Program-made: the position numbers and the translations under genes | Notes under the pieces: model-generated | The model's database searches: none | Seen by the model: only the letters and a program-made list of their open reading frames with translations | What the model was told of the DNA's origin: nothing | In this document: one piece after another, positions 62,537 through 64,000 of the stretch | Layout: each line of letters starts with the position of its first letter | Position numbering within the stretch: the first letter of the stretch is position 1 | Assembly: GCA_017395635.1 (NCBI GenBank) | Contig: JAFQOE010000057.1 | Coordinates: 1-64,000 of the forward strand | Source: Lachnospiraceae bacterium | GTDB lineage: Bacteria > Bacillota > Clostridia > Lachnospirales > Lachnospiraceae | DNA: 64,000 nucleotides | Direction: 5' to 3'

Positions 62537-64000
62537 ATGCGTTTATTGGATAAGGTAAAAAAGATTACGTATACAGCATTCGCGGTTCTTGCAATTGGTG
62601 CAGTAACAGCAAGTGGCGTGGATGTTCAGGCTAAGACGGTTAATCAGCCAACTCACAAAAGTAAAAAAGTATATACGGTTGGCGATAAAGACAACTATAG
62701 TTTGTATGATGCAACTAATTTAAAGATTAACGGAAAGAATTATAGCAAGGCCAAGAAAAAAGTAAAGACTATACAGACAGCGAAGAATGAGCAGGCATAT
62801 AAGTCATATACCGGATCATATACGAATTATTTGGATGATTCTGTAGTATACGATACAGAAGATAATTTACAGCAGAAAGAGAACTACAAGTATATCAGTA
62901 CATATGACTATTCTTTTGTTTTCTTGAAAGCCGGAACATATAAGATTTCATATGACAAATACGAGTCTGGTGATGATATAGTTGAAAAAAGTCAGGATGG
63001 TAAGACAGAGACGGTAACAAAGGTATTGGAAAAGACTCACTACGAGGATACAATTAAGGTTGTAGACACAACTAATCCGATTAAGAAGCTTTCTTTGGGT
63101 AAGTCGAGTGTATCTTATACTGTTAAAAAGAGTGGAACTAAGACAACAACTAAGAAAGTCGTGAAGAATCGTTATTTGACAGGTAAGAATGGAAAGCTTA
63201 CATTTAGTATGAATTCCGGTTATAAGTTAACTAGTGCTTATGTTGTTACAAGAAATGCAGAAGGTAATATTGTGGTTTCTTCAACAGGTAATAAGAAAAA
63301 TGTTACATATAGTGTTGGTAAGTATACCAATAATGAAACTTATGATAAGATTGTTCAGGATCCTGTTACAGGTAAGGATCAGTATGTGGTAGATGAGAAG
63401 GGCTATTCTACATTGGTGAAAGCACCTGTAGTTGTTAGTGAAGCGGCTAACAAGTACAAAGAGACAACGATTGTTTATGGATATAAAGATTCCTTTACAG
63501 GAAATTATACGAATTATTCAATTGGACAAAAGACAGTGTATATTCCGAATAGAGACAAAGATGGTGAGCTCATGTATCAGAAGGATGCCGATGGAAAATA
63601 TATTAGAGATGAAAAGGGTGACAGACTTCCAGTTGTGACAACTGTACAGGCAACTACTATTGTGACAACATATCCGACCCAGAAACGTGTAGATGGTCAG
63701 TATAAGACGGTAGAAAGAGTATATGAGACAGTGATTTTACCAACTGACAAGACATTATATGATGGTTCTGAGTATTGGCGTGATGCAAAAGGTAAGGCAG
63801 ATACTCGTTATTCGGGTGATTATCACGAAGTATCATTGGCGGGTGTAGTACGTACGGTTATGCTTGCGAATGGATCTTATGTAACTAATCCGGAATATTT
63901 AAGAAAATTCTATTCTAGTAGTTATGCAGGTAAATGGCAGGTATATGATGCGTCTATGGATACTAATAAGGTGAAGTATTACGATAATGATGACTATTAT
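62537..64000 (+). CDS. Secreted tyrosine-rich protein, 3' end beyond window
   Basis: Open from ATG 62537 (AAAGGGG upstream) to the last base, 488 codons without a stop. Signal peptide MRLLDKVKKITYTAFAVLAI followed by a cleavage site near VQAKT (about 35). The mature part is Lys/Tyr/Asp-rich with repeated beta-like segments (FLKAGTYKISYDKYESGDD; VYIPNRDKDGELMYQKDADG resembles a cell-wall repeat). It follows the preceding secreted protein by 25 bp, likely in one operon. Function and length unknown. Confidence 0.7.
   Translation, partial: MRLLDKVKKITYTAFAVLAIGAVTASGVDVQAKTVNQPTHKSKKVYTVGDKDNYSLYDATNLKINGKNYSKAKKKVKTIQTAKNEQAYKSYTGSYTNYLDDSVVYDTEDNLQQKENYKYISTYDYSFVFLKAGTYKISYDKYESGDDIVEKSQDGKTETVTKVLEKTHYEDTIKVVDTTNPIKKLSLGKSSVSYTVKKSGTKTTTKKVVKNRYLTGKNGKLTFSMNSGYKLTSAYVVTRNAEGNIVVSSTGNKKNVTYSVGKYTNNETYDKIVQDPVTGKDQYVVDEKGYSTLVKAPVVVSEAANKYKETTIVYGYKDSFTGNYTNYSIGQKTVYIPNRDKDGELMYQKDADGKYIRDEKGDRLPVVTTVQATTIVTTYPTQKRVDGQYKTVERVYETVILPTDKTLYDGSEYWRDAKGKADTRYSGDYHEVSLAGVVRTVMLANGSYVTNPEYLRKFYSSSYAGKWQVYDASMDTNKVKYYDNDDYY

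Overview
The window looks like the chromosome of a low-GC, Gram-positive anaerobe of the Lachnospiraceae (Clostridium cluster XIVa; a Roseburia/Agathobacter/Lachnospira-like genome). The reasons are AT-rich intergenic DNA, strong AGGAGG ribosome-binding sites, meso-diaminopimelate dehydrogenase, an indolepyruvate:ferredoxin oxidoreductase, a threonyl T-box, spoIID/spoIIQ homologues, many peptidoglycan-binding surface proteins and several small families typical of that group. The species cannot be named from sequence alone.

Layout. Bases 1-4226 are an accessory patch: the tail of an IS3-family transposase, an RloA/RloB (AbiL-type) ATPase + RloB pair, a large serine recombinase, and a small downstream gene broken by one in-frame stop. 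4499-8494 encodes a 1331-residue Ig-like surface protein. 8.8-16.2 kb holds an SbcD/YhaN-type nuclease-ATPase pair, a class A PBP and hflK-hflC. 16.3-21.5 kb, on the minus strand, has murC, then a DnaD/DnaC-like helicase-loader pair preceded by a tandem array of DnaA-box-like 9-mers, then PRPP synthetase. 21.7-24.0 kb is the classical rpmG-secE-nusG-rplK-rplA cluster, with two probable L1-binding mRNA sites.

24-34.9 kb is core metabolism and envelope: ddh, mscL with a zinc-ribbon tail, a NUDIX hydrolase, uppP, a shortened PDDEXK nuclease-family gene, a PH-domain pair, an amidase with cell-wall-binding repeats, and glycogen phosphorylase. 34.9-38.7 kb is a spoIID - L,D-transpeptidase - spoIIQ cluster in which both sporulation proteins have lost expected catalytic residues. 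39-47.4 kb has perR, acpP, a DUF6472-type mini-protein, a lipoprotein, an asparagine-synthase homologue without the glutaminase cysteine, an aldose epimerase, dinB, a small alarmone hydrolase and an amidase. 47.7-57.9 kb has iorBA, an EAL protein, a two-component system, thrS and its T-box leader. 58-64 kb has a GH25 lysozyme, tRNA-Lys(CTT) and two secreted tyrosine-rich proteins, the last running off the window.

The main signal not explained by genes is a set of interspersed, structured intergenic repeats. One family (four copies, all on the plus strand) keeps constant flanks GTGTTAACAATGAGCCA and TGGCGAATGTCCATC around hairpins whose sequences differ but whose pairing is kept. A second family carries GTAACTATTCAG ends and occurs about ten times in either orientation. 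One 220-bp unit (11527-11746) combines both. A large nested palindrome lies at 38687-38877. Many of these hairpins are capped by CTTG.

Functionally, the ordinary genes centre on cell-wall synthesis and turnover (murC, ddh, uppP, PBP1A, L,D-transpeptidase, three hydrolases), translation (L33, L11, L1, thrS, tRNA-Lys), transcription/secretion (nusG, secE) and replication initiation.
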